64,000 nucleotides of DNA from positions 62,001-126,000 of the forward strand of contig NZ_JBHLWB010000002.1 in the NCBI RefSeq assembly GCF_042433055.1. The letters run 5' to 3'. The DNA is from Gallibacterium trehalosifermentans (GTDB lineage: Bacteria; Pseudomonadota; Gammaproteobacteria; Enterobacterales; Pasteurellaceae). Shown piece by piece: positions 33,486 to 42,828 of this stretch (its first letter is position 1; each line of letters starts with the position of its first letter). The position numbers and the translations under genes are program-made. Under the pieces are notes generated by a model that saw only the letters and a list, made by a program, of their open reading frames with translations, was not told where the DNA came from and made no database searches.

Positions 33486-33760
33486 ATATAGATCAAATTA
33501 CAATGGAAAATGCCGAAGAATGGCATGTTTGCGGTGTGGTTATACAAGGACGACCAGAAAAATTAACGAAAATTTCAGAGAAACTATTGGACGTTCCGCA
33601 TACAGAAATACATGGTTCTGATCCAGTGTTAGGAAAGTTAGTTGTGGTTATGCAGTCTCATAACCAGCGGATTTTGTTAGAAAATATGGAAAATGCGCGC
33701 AATATTGATGGTGTTATCAATGTATCGTTGGTATATCACCAGCAAGACTTAACAGATTGA
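33482..33760 (+). CDS. napD: NapA signal-peptide chaperone NapD
   Basis: A 92-residue cytoplasmic chaperone that binds the Tat signal of NapA to prevent premature export. It begins MNIDQITMENAEEWHVCGVVIQ and has the ferredoxin-like fold pattern (...VPHTEIHGSDPVLGKLVVV...). An apparent longer reading frame starts inside napF; the ATG at 33482 overlapping the napF stop (ATGA) fixes the true start. It is followed after 21 bases by napA. Confidence 0.93.
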   Translation: MNIDQITMENAEEWHVCGVVIQGRPEKLTKISEKLLDVPHTEIHGSDPVLGKLVVVMQSHNQRILLENMENARNIDGVINVSLVYHQQDLTD

Positions 33761-33781
33761 TTTTTTGTGGGGAGATTAAAG

Positions 33782-36259
33782 ATGAATTTAAGTCGACGTG
33801 ATTTTATGAAAGCCAATGCAGCGACTGCGGCAGCGGCTGCTATCGGAATGACAATTCCAATCAAAAATGTTGAAGCAGCAGACACTTCCATTAAATGGGA
33901 AAAGGGCGTTTGTCGATTCTGTGGGACGGGCTGTGGGGTATTGGTCGGTACACAAAATGGGCGAGTTGTTGCTTCCCAAGGTGATCCTGATGCAGAGGTA
34001 AATCGTGGGTTAAACTGTATCAAAGGGTATTTCTTGCCGAAAATTATGTATGGTAAGGATCGTTTGACTCAGCCCATGTTACGTATGAAAGATGGTAAGT
34101 ACGACAAAAACGGTGATTTTCAACCAGTGAGTTGGGAAGTGGCGTTCAGTACGATGGCAGAGAAATTTAAAGCGGCTATGGCGAAGAATGGTAAAAATGC
34201 CGTAGGGTGTTTTACATCTGGGCAATCGACCATTTGGGAAGGTTATGCGTTGAATAAATTATTCAAAGCAGGATTGCGCTCGAATAACGTGGATCCAAAT
34301 GCTCGCCATTGCATGGCATCTGCTGCAGTTGCTTTTGCACGTACTTTTGGTATGGACGAGCCAATGGGGTGTTATAACGATATTGAACATGCTGATGTAA
34401 TGGTACTTTGGGGTTCAAATATGGCAGAAATGCACCCAATTTTATGGTCGCGTATTTCTGATCGTCGTTTATCTCACCCAGACTGTAAGATTGCCGTACT
34501 TTCTACGTTTGAACATCGTAGTTTTGAGTTGGCAGACTATGGTTTAATTTTCAAGCCGCAATCTGATTTAGCAATTTTGAATTATATTGCTAATTACATT
34601 ATTCAAAATAATGCCGTTAACCAAGATTTCGTTAATAAACATACTGTATTTAAAAAAGCGGATACCGATATTGGTTATGGTTTACGCCCGACGCATGAGC
34701 TTGAAAAGGTCGCGAAGAATGCGGGTAGCGGTAAGATGACCGATTGCACCTTTGAAGAATATAAAGCCTTAGTTGCGGAATATACTTTAGATAAAGCGCA
34801 CGAAATTAGTGGTGTCGATAAAAACTTATTAGAAGAATTAGCGAAGATTTACGCGGATCCAAATAAGAAAGTTGTGTCATTCTGGACTATGGGCTTTAAC
34901 CAACATACTCGTGGCGTGTGGGTGAACCAATTAATGTATAACGTTCACTTATTAACAGGTAAGATTTCACAACCTGGTTGTGGTCCATTCTCGTTAACAG
35001 GTCAACCATCTGCTTGTGGTACCGCGCGCGAAGTAGGTACATTTGCACACCGTTTACCAGCTGATTTAGTGGTAACCAATCCAAAACACCGTGAAACAGC
35101 AGAAAAAATCTGGAAAATTCCAGCAGGTATTATTTCAGATAAAATTGGTTTACACGCGATTGCCCAAGACCGTGCATTAAAAGATCGTAAGCTCAATGTG
35201 TTATGGGTAATGTGTAATAACAATATGCAAGCAGGTCCAAATATTAACCAAGAACGTTTACCAGGTTGGCGTGATCCTGAAAACTTCATTATTGTTTCTG
35301 ATCCCTATCCGACATTAAGTGCGGTATCTGCTGATTTAATGCTACCGACTGCAATGTGGGTGGAAAAAGAGGGTGCTTATGGTAATGCAGAACGTCGTAC
35401 CCAATTCTGGCATCAAATGGTGAAAGCACCAGGCGAAGCAAAATCTGACTTATGGCAATTAGTTGAATTCTCTAAATACTTCAAAACTGATGAAGTGTGG
35501 CCAGCCGATATTCTAGATAAAAACCCAGAATATAAAGGCAAAACCTTATACGAAGTATTATTCACCAATGGTCAAGTGAATAAATATCCATTAAGTGATA
35601 TTGGGGATCACCCAAATGATGAATCAGAATATTTTGGCTATTACATTCACAAAGGGCTATTTGAAGAATATGCAACGTTTGGACGTGGGCATGGGCATGA
35701 TTTAGCGGATTTTGATACGTACCATAAAGCACGTGGTTTACGTTGGCCAGTAGTAGATGGTAAAGAAACCTTATGGCGTTATCGTGAGGGTTATGATCCA
35801 TATGTGAAAGCAGGGGAAGAAGTGAGTTTCTATGGTCAAGCGACTAAACGAGCAGTAATTTTAGCAGCACCATATGAGCCACCTGCAGAAGCACCAGATC
35901 AAGAGTTTGATTTATGGTTATCAACAGGTCGTGTACTTGAACATTGGCATACTGGTACTATGACACGTCGTGTACCTGAATTACACCGTTCCTTCCCGAA
36001 TAATGTGTTGTGGATGCACCCATTAGATGCGAAAGATCGTGGCTTACGCCATGGCGATAAAGCAATGATCGTTTCTCGTCGTGGACAAATGGAGACTGTT
36101 ATTGATACTCGTGGGCGTAACAAACCACCTAGAGGTTTGGTATTTACCACTTTCTTTGATGCAGGGCAGTTAGCCAATATGTTAACACTAGATGCAACGG
36201 ATCCAATTTCTAAAGAAACAGACTTTAAGAAATGTGCCGTTAAGGTAAGCAAAATTTAA
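33782..36259 (+). CDS. napA: Periplasmic nitrate reductase catalytic subunit NapA
   Basis: Molybdoenzyme reducing nitrate to nitrite in the periplasm. 825 residues (E. coli 828). Tat signal SRRDFMKANAATAAAAA at the N-terminus. The 4Fe-4S motif is CRFCGTGC...CIKGY. The Mo-ligand cysteine is in NARHCMASAAVAF. Bis-MGD-binding segments include WGSNMAEMHP and SLTGQPSACGTAREVG. A GTG five codons upstream is in frame, but the strong GGGGAG sits before the ATG at 33782. Expressed with its chaperone NapD and electron donors NapGH and NapBC. Confidence 0.98.
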   Translation: MNLSRRDFMKANAATAAAAAIGMTIPIKNVEAADTSIKWEKGVCRFCGTGCGVLVGTQNGRVVASQGDPDAEVNRGLNCIKGYFLPKIMYGKDRLTQPMLRMKDGKYDKNGDFQPVSWEVAFSTMAEKFKAAMAKNGKNAVGCFTSGQSTIWEGYALNKLFKAGLRSNNVDPNARHCMASAAVAFARTFGMDEPMGCYNDIEHADVMVLWGSNMAEMHPILWSRISDRRLSHPDCKIAVLSTFEHRSFELADYGLIFKPQSDLAILNYIANYIIQNNAVNQDFVNKHTVFKKADTDIGYGLRPTHELEKVAKNAGSGKMTDCTFEEYKALVAEYTLDKAHEISGVDKNLLEELAKIYADPNKKVVSFWTMGFNQHTRGVWVNQLMYNVHLLTGKISQPGCGPFSLTGQPSACGTAREVGTFAHRLPADLVVTNPKHRETAEKIWKIPAGIISDKIGLHAIAQDRALKDRKLNVLWVMCNNNMQAGPNINQERLPGWRDPENFIIVSDPYPTLSAVSADLMLPTAMWVEKEGAYGNAERRTQFWHQMVKAPGEAKSDLWQLVEFSKYFKTDEVWPADILDKNPEYKGKTLYEVLFTNGQVNKYPLSDIGDHPNDESEYFGYYIHKGLFEEYATFGRGHGHDLADFDTYHKARGLRWPVVDGKETLWRYREGYDPYVKAGEEVSFYGQATKRAVILAAPYEPPAEAPDQEFDLWLSTGRVLEHWHTGTMTRRVPELHRSFPNNVLWMHPLDAKDRGLRHGDKAMIVSRRGQMETVIDTRGRNKPPRGLVFTTFFDAGQLANMLTLDATDPISKETDFKKCAVKVSKI

Positions 36260-36269
36260 GCAAGGGTAA

Positions 36270-36300
36270 CTGTGCTTGAGAGAATCATACTCAAGCACAG
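36270..36300 (+). other. Intercistronic hairpin between napA and napG
   Basis: CTGTGCTTGAG (36270-36280) and CTCAAGCACAG (36290-36300) form a perfect 11-bp stem with a nine-base loop. No T run follows, so it is more likely an mRNA 3'-end stabiliser or processing site than a full terminator. It splits the operon into napFDA and napGHBC. Confidence 0.65.
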
Positions 36301-36336
36301 GTTCTCATAAACGTACCAATACAGAATACAAGTAAG

Positions 36337-37119
36337 ATGGAACGCAATATACGAAATGACAACCCAGTGCGTGAATCAGGATTTACGCCTGAGCGTCGTC
36401 GTTTCTTAAAAGATGCTACTCGTACCGCTGGGGGCTTGGCTGGGTTGGGTATTTTGCTCAGTTTGCCACAAAAGCAAAGCTTAGCACGTGATGGTGTGGC
36501 ATTACGTCCACCCTTTGCACTGGAGAACGAACAAGCATTTGCTGATGCGTGTATTCGTTGTGGGCAATGTGTACAAGCTTGCCCTTACGATATGTTGTAT
36601 CTGGCTTCGTGGGTATCACCGTTGCAAGCAGGAACGCCTTATTTTGTGGCACGCAAAAAGCCTTGTGAGATGTGTGAAGACATTCCTTGTGCAAAAGCCT
36701 GTCCAAGTGGGGCATTAGATGCAAATGCAAACGATATTAATCAGGCACGTATGGGGTTAGCCGTATTATTGGATCATGAAACCTGTTTGAACTGGCAAGG
36801 TTTACGTTGTGATGTTTGTTATCGAGTTTGTCCATTGATCGATAAGGCGATTACACTGGAGGTTCAGCGTAATGAGCGCACAGGTAAACACGCTTTAATG
36901 ATTCCAACAGTACATTCTGAGGCTTGCACTGGGTGTGGTAAGTGTGAAGAAGCGTGTGTATTGGAAGAGGCTGCAATTAAAGTACTACCGCTTGAATTAG
37001 CAAAAGGTATGTTAGGTAAACATTACCGTTTTGGCTGGCAGGAAAAAGCGAAAGCAGGAAAATCGCTACTGTCAGAAGAAACCATTAGTTTACCTGTACG
37101 TATGCCGGAGGTGAAATAA
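36337..37119 (+). CDS. napG: Ferredoxin-type quinol dehydrogenase subunit NapG
   Basis: Periplasmic iron-sulfur subunit that with NapH passes electrons from quinol to the Nap system. 260 residues, longer than E. coli (231) through an N-terminal extension. Tat-like signal ERRRFLKDATRTAGG. Four 4Fe-4S Cys groups: CIRCGQCVQACP, CEMCEDIPCAKACP, CDVCYRVCP and CTGCGKCEEAC. The stop shares one base with the napH start (TAATG). Confidence 0.95.
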   Translation: MERNIRNDNPVRESGFTPERRRFLKDATRTAGGLAGLGILLSLPQKQSLARDGVALRPPFALENEQAFADACIRCGQCVQACPYDMLYLASWVSPLQAGTPYFVARKKPCEMCEDIPCAKACPSGALDANANDINQARMGLAVLLDHETCLNWQGLRCDVCYRVCPLIDKAITLEVQRNERTGKHALMIPTVHSEACTGCGKCEEACVLEEAAIKVLPLELAKGMLGKHYRFGWQEKAKAGKSLLSEETISLPVRMPEVK

Positions 37120-37982
37120 TGGCGAATGCACCTAAAGTTGCAGGGCGTGAAGCGAGAGAAAAATTAGGTTGGTGGTCTGCGAATCGCTTTTTATTTTGGC
37201 GACGTTTATCACAACTAGCTGTGTTAGCGATGTTTCTTTCTGGACCATTATTTGGCGTTTGGATTTTACGAGGCAATTATAGTGGCAGTTTATTCCTAGA
37301 CACCATACCGTTAAGTGATCCATTAATTACCGCCGAAAGTTTGGTTACTGGGCATCTTCCAAGTGTTATGACCTTATTAGGTGCGGGCATTATTATTGCG
37401 TTTTATGCTTTGGTTGGCAGTAAGGTGTTTTGCGGGTGGTGTTGCCCGTTAAATGTGGTAACTGACAGTGCGGCATGGCTGCGTCGTAAACTCGGTTTAC
37501 GCCAAACGGCAAAACTTCCTCGTTCACTACGCTATTGGTTATTGCTTGTTATTTTAATCGGCAGTGCTGCAAGTGGAACGTTATTATGGGAATGGGTTAA
37601 TCCTGTTGCTACCTTAGGTCGAGAATTGATCTTTGGTTTTGGGGCAGGACTTTGGTTAATTTTAGCAATTTTTTTATTTGATCTGTTTATTGTTGAGCAT
37701 GGCTGGTGTGGGCATCTTTGTCCTATCGGGGCAACTCACGGAGTTATTGGTGCCAAGGGGATTTTTCGTATCAAGGTAATTGATCGAACACGTTGTGATA
37801 ATTGTATGGATTGTTATAACGTTTGCCCAGAAGCGCAAGTATTACGTGCCCCTTTACATGGTAAGAAAGACGAGGGCCTGCTCGTATTATCAAAAGATTG
37901 TATCAGCTGTGGGCGTTGTATAGATGTCTGTGCTGAAAAAGTATTTAAATTTTCAACAAGATTTGATCATTCTGGGGAGTGA
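37119..37982 (+). CDS. napH: Quinol dehydrogenase membrane subunit NapH
   Basis: Polytopic inner-membrane iron-sulfur protein, 287 residues. Four or five hydrophobic segments (near residues 25-50, 75-100, 130-155 and 165-190). Membrane-adjacent motifs FCGWCCPLNVV and WCGHLCPIGA are the CxxCP type used in quinol oxidation. Two C-terminal 4Fe-4S sets follow: CDNCMDCYNVCP and CISCGRCIDVC. Works with NapG. It ends just before napB. Confidence 0.95.
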   Translation: MANAPKVAGREAREKLGWWSANRFLFWRRLSQLAVLAMFLSGPLFGVWILRGNYSGSLFLDTIPLSDPLITAESLVTGHLPSVMTLLGAGIIIAFYALVGSKVFCGWCCPLNVVTDSAAWLRRKLGLRQTAKLPRSLRYWLLLVILIGSAASGTLLWEWVNPVATLGRELIFGFGAGLWLILAIFLFDLFIVEHGWCGHLCPIGATHGVIGAKGIFRIKVIDRTRCDNCMDCYNVCPEAQVLRAPLHGKKDEGLLVLSKDCISCGRCIDVCAEKVFKFSTRFDHSGE

Positions 37983-37987
37983 GAAAG

Positions 37988-38461
37988 ATGACAAAAAATA
38001 GAACTGTTTGGACGGTAGCAACCGCGCTATTTGCTAGTATGATGGCGGCTTCTGTAATGGCTGCAACAGAGGCAAATCCAAATAATGAAAGCTTAGCAAA
38101 AGAGGGTGTAAAACTAGAACACGCTGCGGAAAATATAGCACCTAGTGCATTTAATGTGCCAAAAGAAGGTGGTCAACAAGCATTAAATTATGTGAATCAA
38201 CCACCATTGATTCCACATAGTGTAACAGGTATGCAAGTAACAAAGAATGTTAACCAATGTTTGAATTGCCATAGTGCAGAAAATTCACGTGTAACAGGTG
38301 CAACTCGTATTAGTCCAACCCACTTTATGGATCGTGATGGTAAGATTAGCGCTAATGCTTCTCCTCGCCGTTATTTCTGTTTGCAGTGCCATGTGCCACA
38401 GACAGATGCAAAAGCGATTGTACCAAATGAATTCAAACCATTACCAGGTTATGGTCAATAA
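37988..38461 (+). CDS. napB: Dihaem cytochrome c subunit NapB
   Basis: Periplasmic electron-transfer partner of NapA. 157 residues with a Sec signal peptide cleaved after SVMA. Two CxxCH haem sites: CLNCH and CLQCH, with distal histidines nearby. An in-frame GTG three codons upstream overlaps the napH stop; the ATG at 37988, after GGGAGTGAGAAAG, is preferred. Confidence 0.95.
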   Translation: MTKNRTVWTVATALFASMMAASVMAATEANPNNESLAKEGVKLEHAAENIAPSAFNVPKEGGQQALNYVNQPPLIPHSVTGMQVTKNVNQCLNCHSAENSRVTGATRISPTHFMDRDGKISANASPRRYFCLQCHVPQTDAKAIVPNEFKPLPGYGQ

Positions 38462-38478
38462 ATTAAAGGAGAAGCATA

Positions 38479-39120
38479 ATGACCACAGAAAAGCAAAAAA
38501 AATTAAGTTTATTTGGCTTAATTAAACGTTTTTGGATTTGGTTTAGAAGCCCAAGTAAAATTGCAGTTGGTACGTTAATTGTTGTGGCATTTATTGCGGG
38601 GATTGTGTCATGGGTAGGATTTAACTATAGCTTAGAACAAACAAATACAGAAGAGTTCTGTGCAAGTTGCCATAGTAATGATGTTTATCCTGAATATTTG
38701 CATACAGCCCACTACCAAAACCGTAGTGGTGTGAGTGCAAGTTGTCCTGATTGCCATGTACCACACGAATTTATCCCGAAAATGGTACGTAAAATTAAAG
38801 CAGCTCGGGAAGTATATGCTTACTATATGGGTTATACCGATACGTTAGAGAAATTTAATGCGCGTCGTTTACATATGGCAGAACGTGAATGGGAACGTAT
38901 GAAAGCCAATAATTCACAAGAGTGTCGTAATTGTCATAATGTAGATCGAATGGATTTCTCTCAACAAAAAACGGTGGCTGCAAAAATGCACGAATTGGCA
39001 ATCAAAGAGAACAAAACTTGTATCGATTGTCATAAAGGTATTGCACACCAACTTCCAGATATGACAGGTCTTCCACCAACATTTAGTAATGCGAAACCTG
39101 AACAACCTGAAAGCAAATAA
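38479..39120 (+). CDS. napC: Membrane-anchored tetrahaem cytochrome c NapC
   Basis: NapC/NirT-family quinol dehydrogenase delivering electrons to NapB-NapA. 213 residues: an N-terminal membrane anchor near residues 25-45, then four CxxCH sites (CASCH, CPDCH, CRNCH, CIDCH). AGGAGAAGC precedes the ATG. Last gene of the operon. Both NapC and NapGH are present, so two quinol routes into Nap are encoded. No haem-maturation genes follow. Confidence 0.96.
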   Translation: MTTEKQKKLSLFGLIKRFWIWFRSPSKIAVGTLIVVAFIAGIVSWVGFNYSLEQTNTEEFCASCHSNDVYPEYLHTAHYQNRSGVSASCPDCHVPHEFIPKMVRKIKAAREVYAYYMGYTDTLEKFNARRLHMAEREWERMKANNSQECRNCHNVDRMDFSQQKTVAAKMHELAIKENKTCIDCHKGIAHQLPDMTGLPPTFSNAKPEQPESK

Positions 39121-39136
39121 ATTATTCAGTCAGACA

Positions 39137-39168
39137 AAAAATGCGGTGTTTTGGCACCGTATTTTTTT
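39137..39168 (+). terminator. Terminator of the nap operon
   Basis: ATGCGGTG pairs with CACCGTAT (one G-T pair) around a six-base loop, followed by a run of seven T. Confidence 0.8.
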
Positions 39169-39217
39169 GTTCAATCCAAAATCAAACTTTCAGAGGTAAC
39201 AAACATATCTGATAGAT

Positions 39218-39254
39218 AAAAAAATGGCTTAAACATTCGTATTTGTTTAAGCCA
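39218..39254 (-). terminator. Terminator of ssb
   Basis: TGGCTTAAAC (39225-39234) and GTTTAAGCCA (39245-39254) form a perfect 10-bp stem. On the minus strand it is followed by a seven-base T run, as expected for the end of ssb. Confidence 0.85.
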
Positions 39255-39292
39255 CTTTCTTGAAATTTAGTATTTATGCTACTGTATCAGTG

Positions 39293-39793
39293 TTAAAACG
39301 GCATATCATCATCAAATGCGATATCTGGATTTGCTGCTGGAGCGGTTGGTTGAGGTGCTGTTTTTGCAGCAGGTTGAGCATTAAATTGCGGTGCTTGTTG
39401 GAAATTATTTGCTGGTGCAAATTGATTTTGTTGTCCCATATCAGCACCCATTCTATCATTACGGCTATCTAGCATTTGCAGTGTATCTGCATGAATTTCA
39501 GTGGAGTAACGATCTTGTCCATTTTGATCTTGCCATTTACGGGTACGGATTTTGCCTTCAATATAAACTTTTGAACCTTTGTGTAAATATTGACCTGCGA
39601 CTTCTGCTAAACGGCGGAATAAAACAATACGATGCCATTCAGTAATTTCACGCCACTCTCCAGATTGTTTATCTTGCCAGCGATCACTGGTCGCAACACT
39701 AATATTGGCAACAGCATCGCCGTTCGCAAATGTTCTTAATTCAGGTTCGTTACCTAAATTACCAACAATAATGACTTTATTTACGCCTGCCAT
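39293..39793 (-). CDS. ssb: Single-stranded DNA-binding protein
   Basis: A 166-residue tetrameric SSB. The N-terminal OB fold opens MAGVNKVIIVGNLGNEPELR and includes WREITEWHRIVLF and KGSKVYIEGKIRTRKW. A Gln/Pro/Ala-rich linker follows (residues about 115-155). The acidic tip DDDMPF recruits replication and repair proteins. It diverges from uvrA across a gap with a LexA box, the same arrangement as in E. coli. Confidence 0.97.
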   Translation of the reverse strand: MAGVNKVIIVGNLGNEPELRTFANGDAVANISVATSDRWQDKQSGEWREITEWHRIVLFRRLAEVAGQYLHKGSKVYIEGKIRTRKWQDQNGQDRYSTEIHADTLQMLDSRNDRMGADMGQQNQFAPANNFQQAPQFNAQPAAKTAPQPTAPAANPDIAFDDDMPF

Positions 39794-39874
39794 AAATTTT
39801 ACCTCTTTTCTTTTGGTTAAAAACTTAAAATGTGCGTTATCTTACCGTAAATCCCTAGTGAAAAAAATAAAAGA

Positions 39875-39894
39875 TACTGGATATTTGCACAGTT
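39875..39894. promoter_or_regulatory. LexA (SOS) box between ssb and uvrA
   Basis: TACTGGATATTTGCACAGTT matches the LexA consensus TACTGTATATATATACAGTA at 15 of 20 positions, including the outer CTG and CAG. It lies 52 bases before uvrA, so uvrA and possibly ssb should be SOS-regulated. Confidence 0.75.
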
Positions 39895-39945
39895 TTTTTG
39901 ATTTTGCGATAATCATTGGGTTTTTCAAATTTTTTATCGCAGTAT

Positions 39946-42777
39946 ATGGACAATATCGAAATTAGGGGCGCAAGAACCCATAATCTAAAAAATATTAATC
40001 TGACTATTCCTCGTAATAAATTAGTGGTGATTACTGGTTTATCTGGTTCTGGTAAATCGTCATTAGCCTTTGATACTTTATATGCAGAAGGGCAACGCCG
40101 TTATGTAGAGTCGCTCTCTGCTTATGCTCGTCAGTTTCTCTCTTTGATGGAAAAACCTGATGTTGATCATATTGAAGGTTTGTCGCCAGCAATCTCGATT
40201 GAACAGAAATCAACTTCACACAATCCACGTTCAACGGTTGGGACAATTACGGAAATCTATGATTATCTTCGTTTGTTATTTGCTCGTGTTGGGGAGCCTC
40301 GCTGTCCAACACATGGTACACCATTAACCGCACAAACCATTAGTCAAATTGTTGATCAGGTGTTGGCATTGCCAGAAGGTAATCGTATGATGCTACTTGC
40401 ACCAGTTGTAAAAGGGCGTAAGGGTGAGCATACCAAATTGTTAGATAGTATTGCCGCACAAGGCTATATCCGTGCCAGAATTGACGGCGAGATTTGTGAT
40501 TTATCTGATCCGCCGAAATTAGAGTTACAGAAAAAACATACCATTGAAGTTGTTGTGGATCGTTTCAAGGTTCGAGCCGATTTAGCACCACGTTTAGCAG
40601 AATCGTTAGAAACCGCATTAGAGTTATCTGGTGGTATTGTCGTGGTTGCAAATATGGAAGACAGCAATGTAGAGGAGTTAGTCTTTTCGGCAAATTTTGC
40701 TTGTCCACATTGTGGCTACTCTGTCTCTGAACTTGAGCCAAGAATGTTCTCGTTCAATAATCCAGCGGGTGCGTGTCCAACGTGTGATGGATTAGGAATT
40801 CAGCAATATTTTGATGAAAAGCGGGTGGTACAAAATCCAAGTTTATCTTTAGCTGGTGGGGCAATTCGTGGTTGGGATCGCCGTAATTTTTATTATTATC
40901 AAATGCTGACTTCATTAGCTCGTCATTATCATTTTGATATTGAGAGTCCATTTGAGGAATTACCACGTAAGATTCAAGAATTAGTATTAAACGGTTCGGG
41001 ACGAGAGGAAATTGAGTTTCAATATGTAAATGACCGTGGCGATGTGGTGGTGCGCCGTCATATATTTGAAGGCGTATTGAATAATATGGCTCGGCGTTAT
41101 AAAGAAACAGAATCGATGTCGGTAAGAGATGAGTTAGCAAAATATATTAGTGATCGCCCATGCCAAGACTGTCATGGTTCACGCTTAAAAGAAGAAGCTC
41201 GTCATGTCTTCATTGGTGAAACGACTTTACCACAAATTTCAGAAATGAGTATTGGTGAAGCGTTACGTTACTTTGAGCAATTACATTTCGAGGGGCAAAA
41301 AGCCAAAATTGCTGAAAAAATCTTGAAAGAAATTAAAGAACGTTTGCAATTTCTAGTGAATGTTGGTTTGGAATATCTTTCACTTTCTCGTTCTGCGGAA
41401 ACGTTATCAGGTGGTGAAGCCCAGCGGATTCGTTTAGCTAGCCAAATTGGTGCTGGGTTAGTGGGGGTGATGTATGTGCTAGATGAACCCTCTATTGGCT
41501 TACATCAACGAGATAATGAGCGTTTATTAAATACCTTGTTACATTTGCGGAATTTAGGCAATACCGTGATTGTTGTGGAACATGACGAAGATGCTATTTT
41601 AACTGCTGATCATATTATTGATATTGGACCTGGGGCTGGCGTGCATGGTGGTTCAGTGGTTGCACAAGGTACAGCACAACAAATTATGCAAGATTCTAAT
41701 TCTTTAACAGGTCGTTTCTTGTCTGGTAAAGAAAAAATTGAGATTCCTGTTAAGCGTACGGCAATGGATCCACAACGAATGTTGCAGTTATTTGGGGCAA
41801 CAGGTAATAACTTGCAATCGGTCAACTTAGAGATTCCTGTTGGCTTATTCACTTGTATTACGGGAGTATCAGGTTCAGGAAAATCTACCTTAATTAATGA
41901 TACATTATTCCCGATTGCGCAAAATGCGTTGAATCGTGCGGAAAATCAACAACACGCGCCATTTGAACGCATTGAAGGATTAGCGTTTTTCGATAAAGTG
42001 ATTGCTATTGACCAAAGCCCTATCGGGAGAACGCCTCGTTCTAACCCAGCAACCTATACTGGCGTATTTACGCCAATTCGTGAGTTGTTTGCAGGTGTAC
42101 CAGAAGCTCGAGCAAGAGGGTATAACCCAGGTAGATTTAGTTTTAATGTGCGTGGTGGACGTTGTGAAGCGTGTCAGGGTGATGGGGTAATTAAGGTTGA
42201 AATGCACTTCTTACCAGATATTTATGTACCTTGTGATCACTGTAAAGGTAAACGCTATAACCGTGAAACATTGGAAATCCGTTATAAAGGAAAAACGATT
42301 CATCAAGTGTTGGAAATGACAGTGGAAGATGCGAGAGCGTTTTTTGATGCGATTCCGATGATAGCACGTAAATTGCAAACATTAATTGATGTTGGATTAT
42401 CTTATATTCGCTTAGGACAAGCCTCTACAACTTTGTCAGGTGGTGAAGCGCAGCGTGTTAAATTAGCAGCAGAGCTTTCAAAACGGGATACGGGTAAGAC
42501 GTTATATATCCTTGATGAGCCAACCACAGGATTACATTTTGCGGATATTAAACAGTTACTTGACGTTTTACATCGTTTGCGTGATCAAGGGAATACGATT
42601 GTTGTGATTGAACATAATCTTGATGTTATCAAAACAGCTGACTGGATTGTCGATCTAGGCCCAGAAGGGGGCAGTGGTGGAGGACAAATTATCGCAACGG
42701 GTACGCCTGAACAAGTTGTAGAAATTGAAGGGTCGCATACGGCTCGATTCTTGAAGCCAATGTTGGCAAGGAAGTAA
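39946..42777 (+). CDS. uvrA: Excinuclease ABC subunit A
   Basis: Damage-recognition ATPase of nucleotide excision repair. 943 residues (E. coli 940). Two ABC modules: Walker A GLSGSGKSSLAF near residue 31 and GVSGSGKSTLIND near 640. Signature LSGGEAQR occurs twice, with VLDEPSIGL and ILDEPTTGL as Walker B. Zinc fingers are CPHCGYS...CPTCDG and CEACQGDG...CDHCKG. The reading frame extends ten codons upstream, but the ATG at 39946 gives the family N-terminus MDNIEIRGARTHNL. Regulated through the upstream LexA box. Confidence 0.98.
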   Translation: MDNIEIRGARTHNLKNINLTIPRNKLVVITGLSGSGKSSLAFDTLYAEGQRRYVESLSAYARQFLSLMEKPDVDHIEGLSPAISIEQKSTSHNPRSTVGTITEIYDYLRLLFARVGEPRCPTHGTPLTAQTISQIVDQVLALPEGNRMMLLAPVVKGRKGEHTKLLDSIAAQGYIRARIDGEICDLSDPPKLELQKKHTIEVVVDRFKVRADLAPRLAESLETALELSGGIVVVANMEDSNVEELVFSANFACPHCGYSVSELEPRMFSFNNPAGACPTCDGLGIQQYFDEKRVVQNPSLSLAGGAIRGWDRRNFYYYQMLTSLARHYHFDIESPFEELPRKIQELVLNGSGREEIEFQYVNDRGDVVVRRHIFEGVLNNMARRYKETESMSVRDELAKYISDRPCQDCHGSRLKEEARHVFIGETTLPQISEMSIGEALRYFEQLHFEGQKAKIAEKILKEIKERLQFLVNVGLEYLSLSRSAETLSGGEAQRIRLASQIGAGLVGVMYVLDEPSIGLHQRDNERLLNTLLHLRNLGNTVIVVEHDEDAILTADHIIDIGPGAGVHGGSVVAQGTAQQIMQDSNSLTGRFLSGKEKIEIPVKRTAMDPQRMLQLFGATGNNLQSVNLEIPVGLFTCITGVSGSGKSTLINDTLFPIAQNALNRAENQQHAPFERIEGLAFFDKVIAIDQSPIGRTPRSNPATYTGVFTPIRELFAGVPEARARGYNPGRFSFNVRGGRCEACQGDGVIKVEMHFLPDIYVPCDHCKGKRYNRETLEIRYKGKTIHQVLEMTVEDARAFFDAIPMIARKLQTLIDVGLSYIRLGQASTTLSGGEAQRVKLAAELSKRDTGKTLYILDEPTTGLHFADIKQLLDVLHRLRDQGNTIVVIEHNLDVIKTADWIVDLGPEGGSGGGQIIATGTPEQVVEIEGSHTARFLKPMLARK

Positions 42778-42784
42778 TTTAATT

Positions 42785-42813
42785 AAAAAATGCGGCAAGT
42801 GCCGCATTTTTAT
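42785..42813. terminator. Bidirectional terminator between uvrA and the MFS gene
   Basis: AAAATGCGGC and GCCGCATTTT form a 10-bp stem around AAGT, with A and T runs on opposite sides. It closes both convergent units. Confidence 0.88.
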
Positions 42814-42828
42814 TGGGTAATAGGACGA

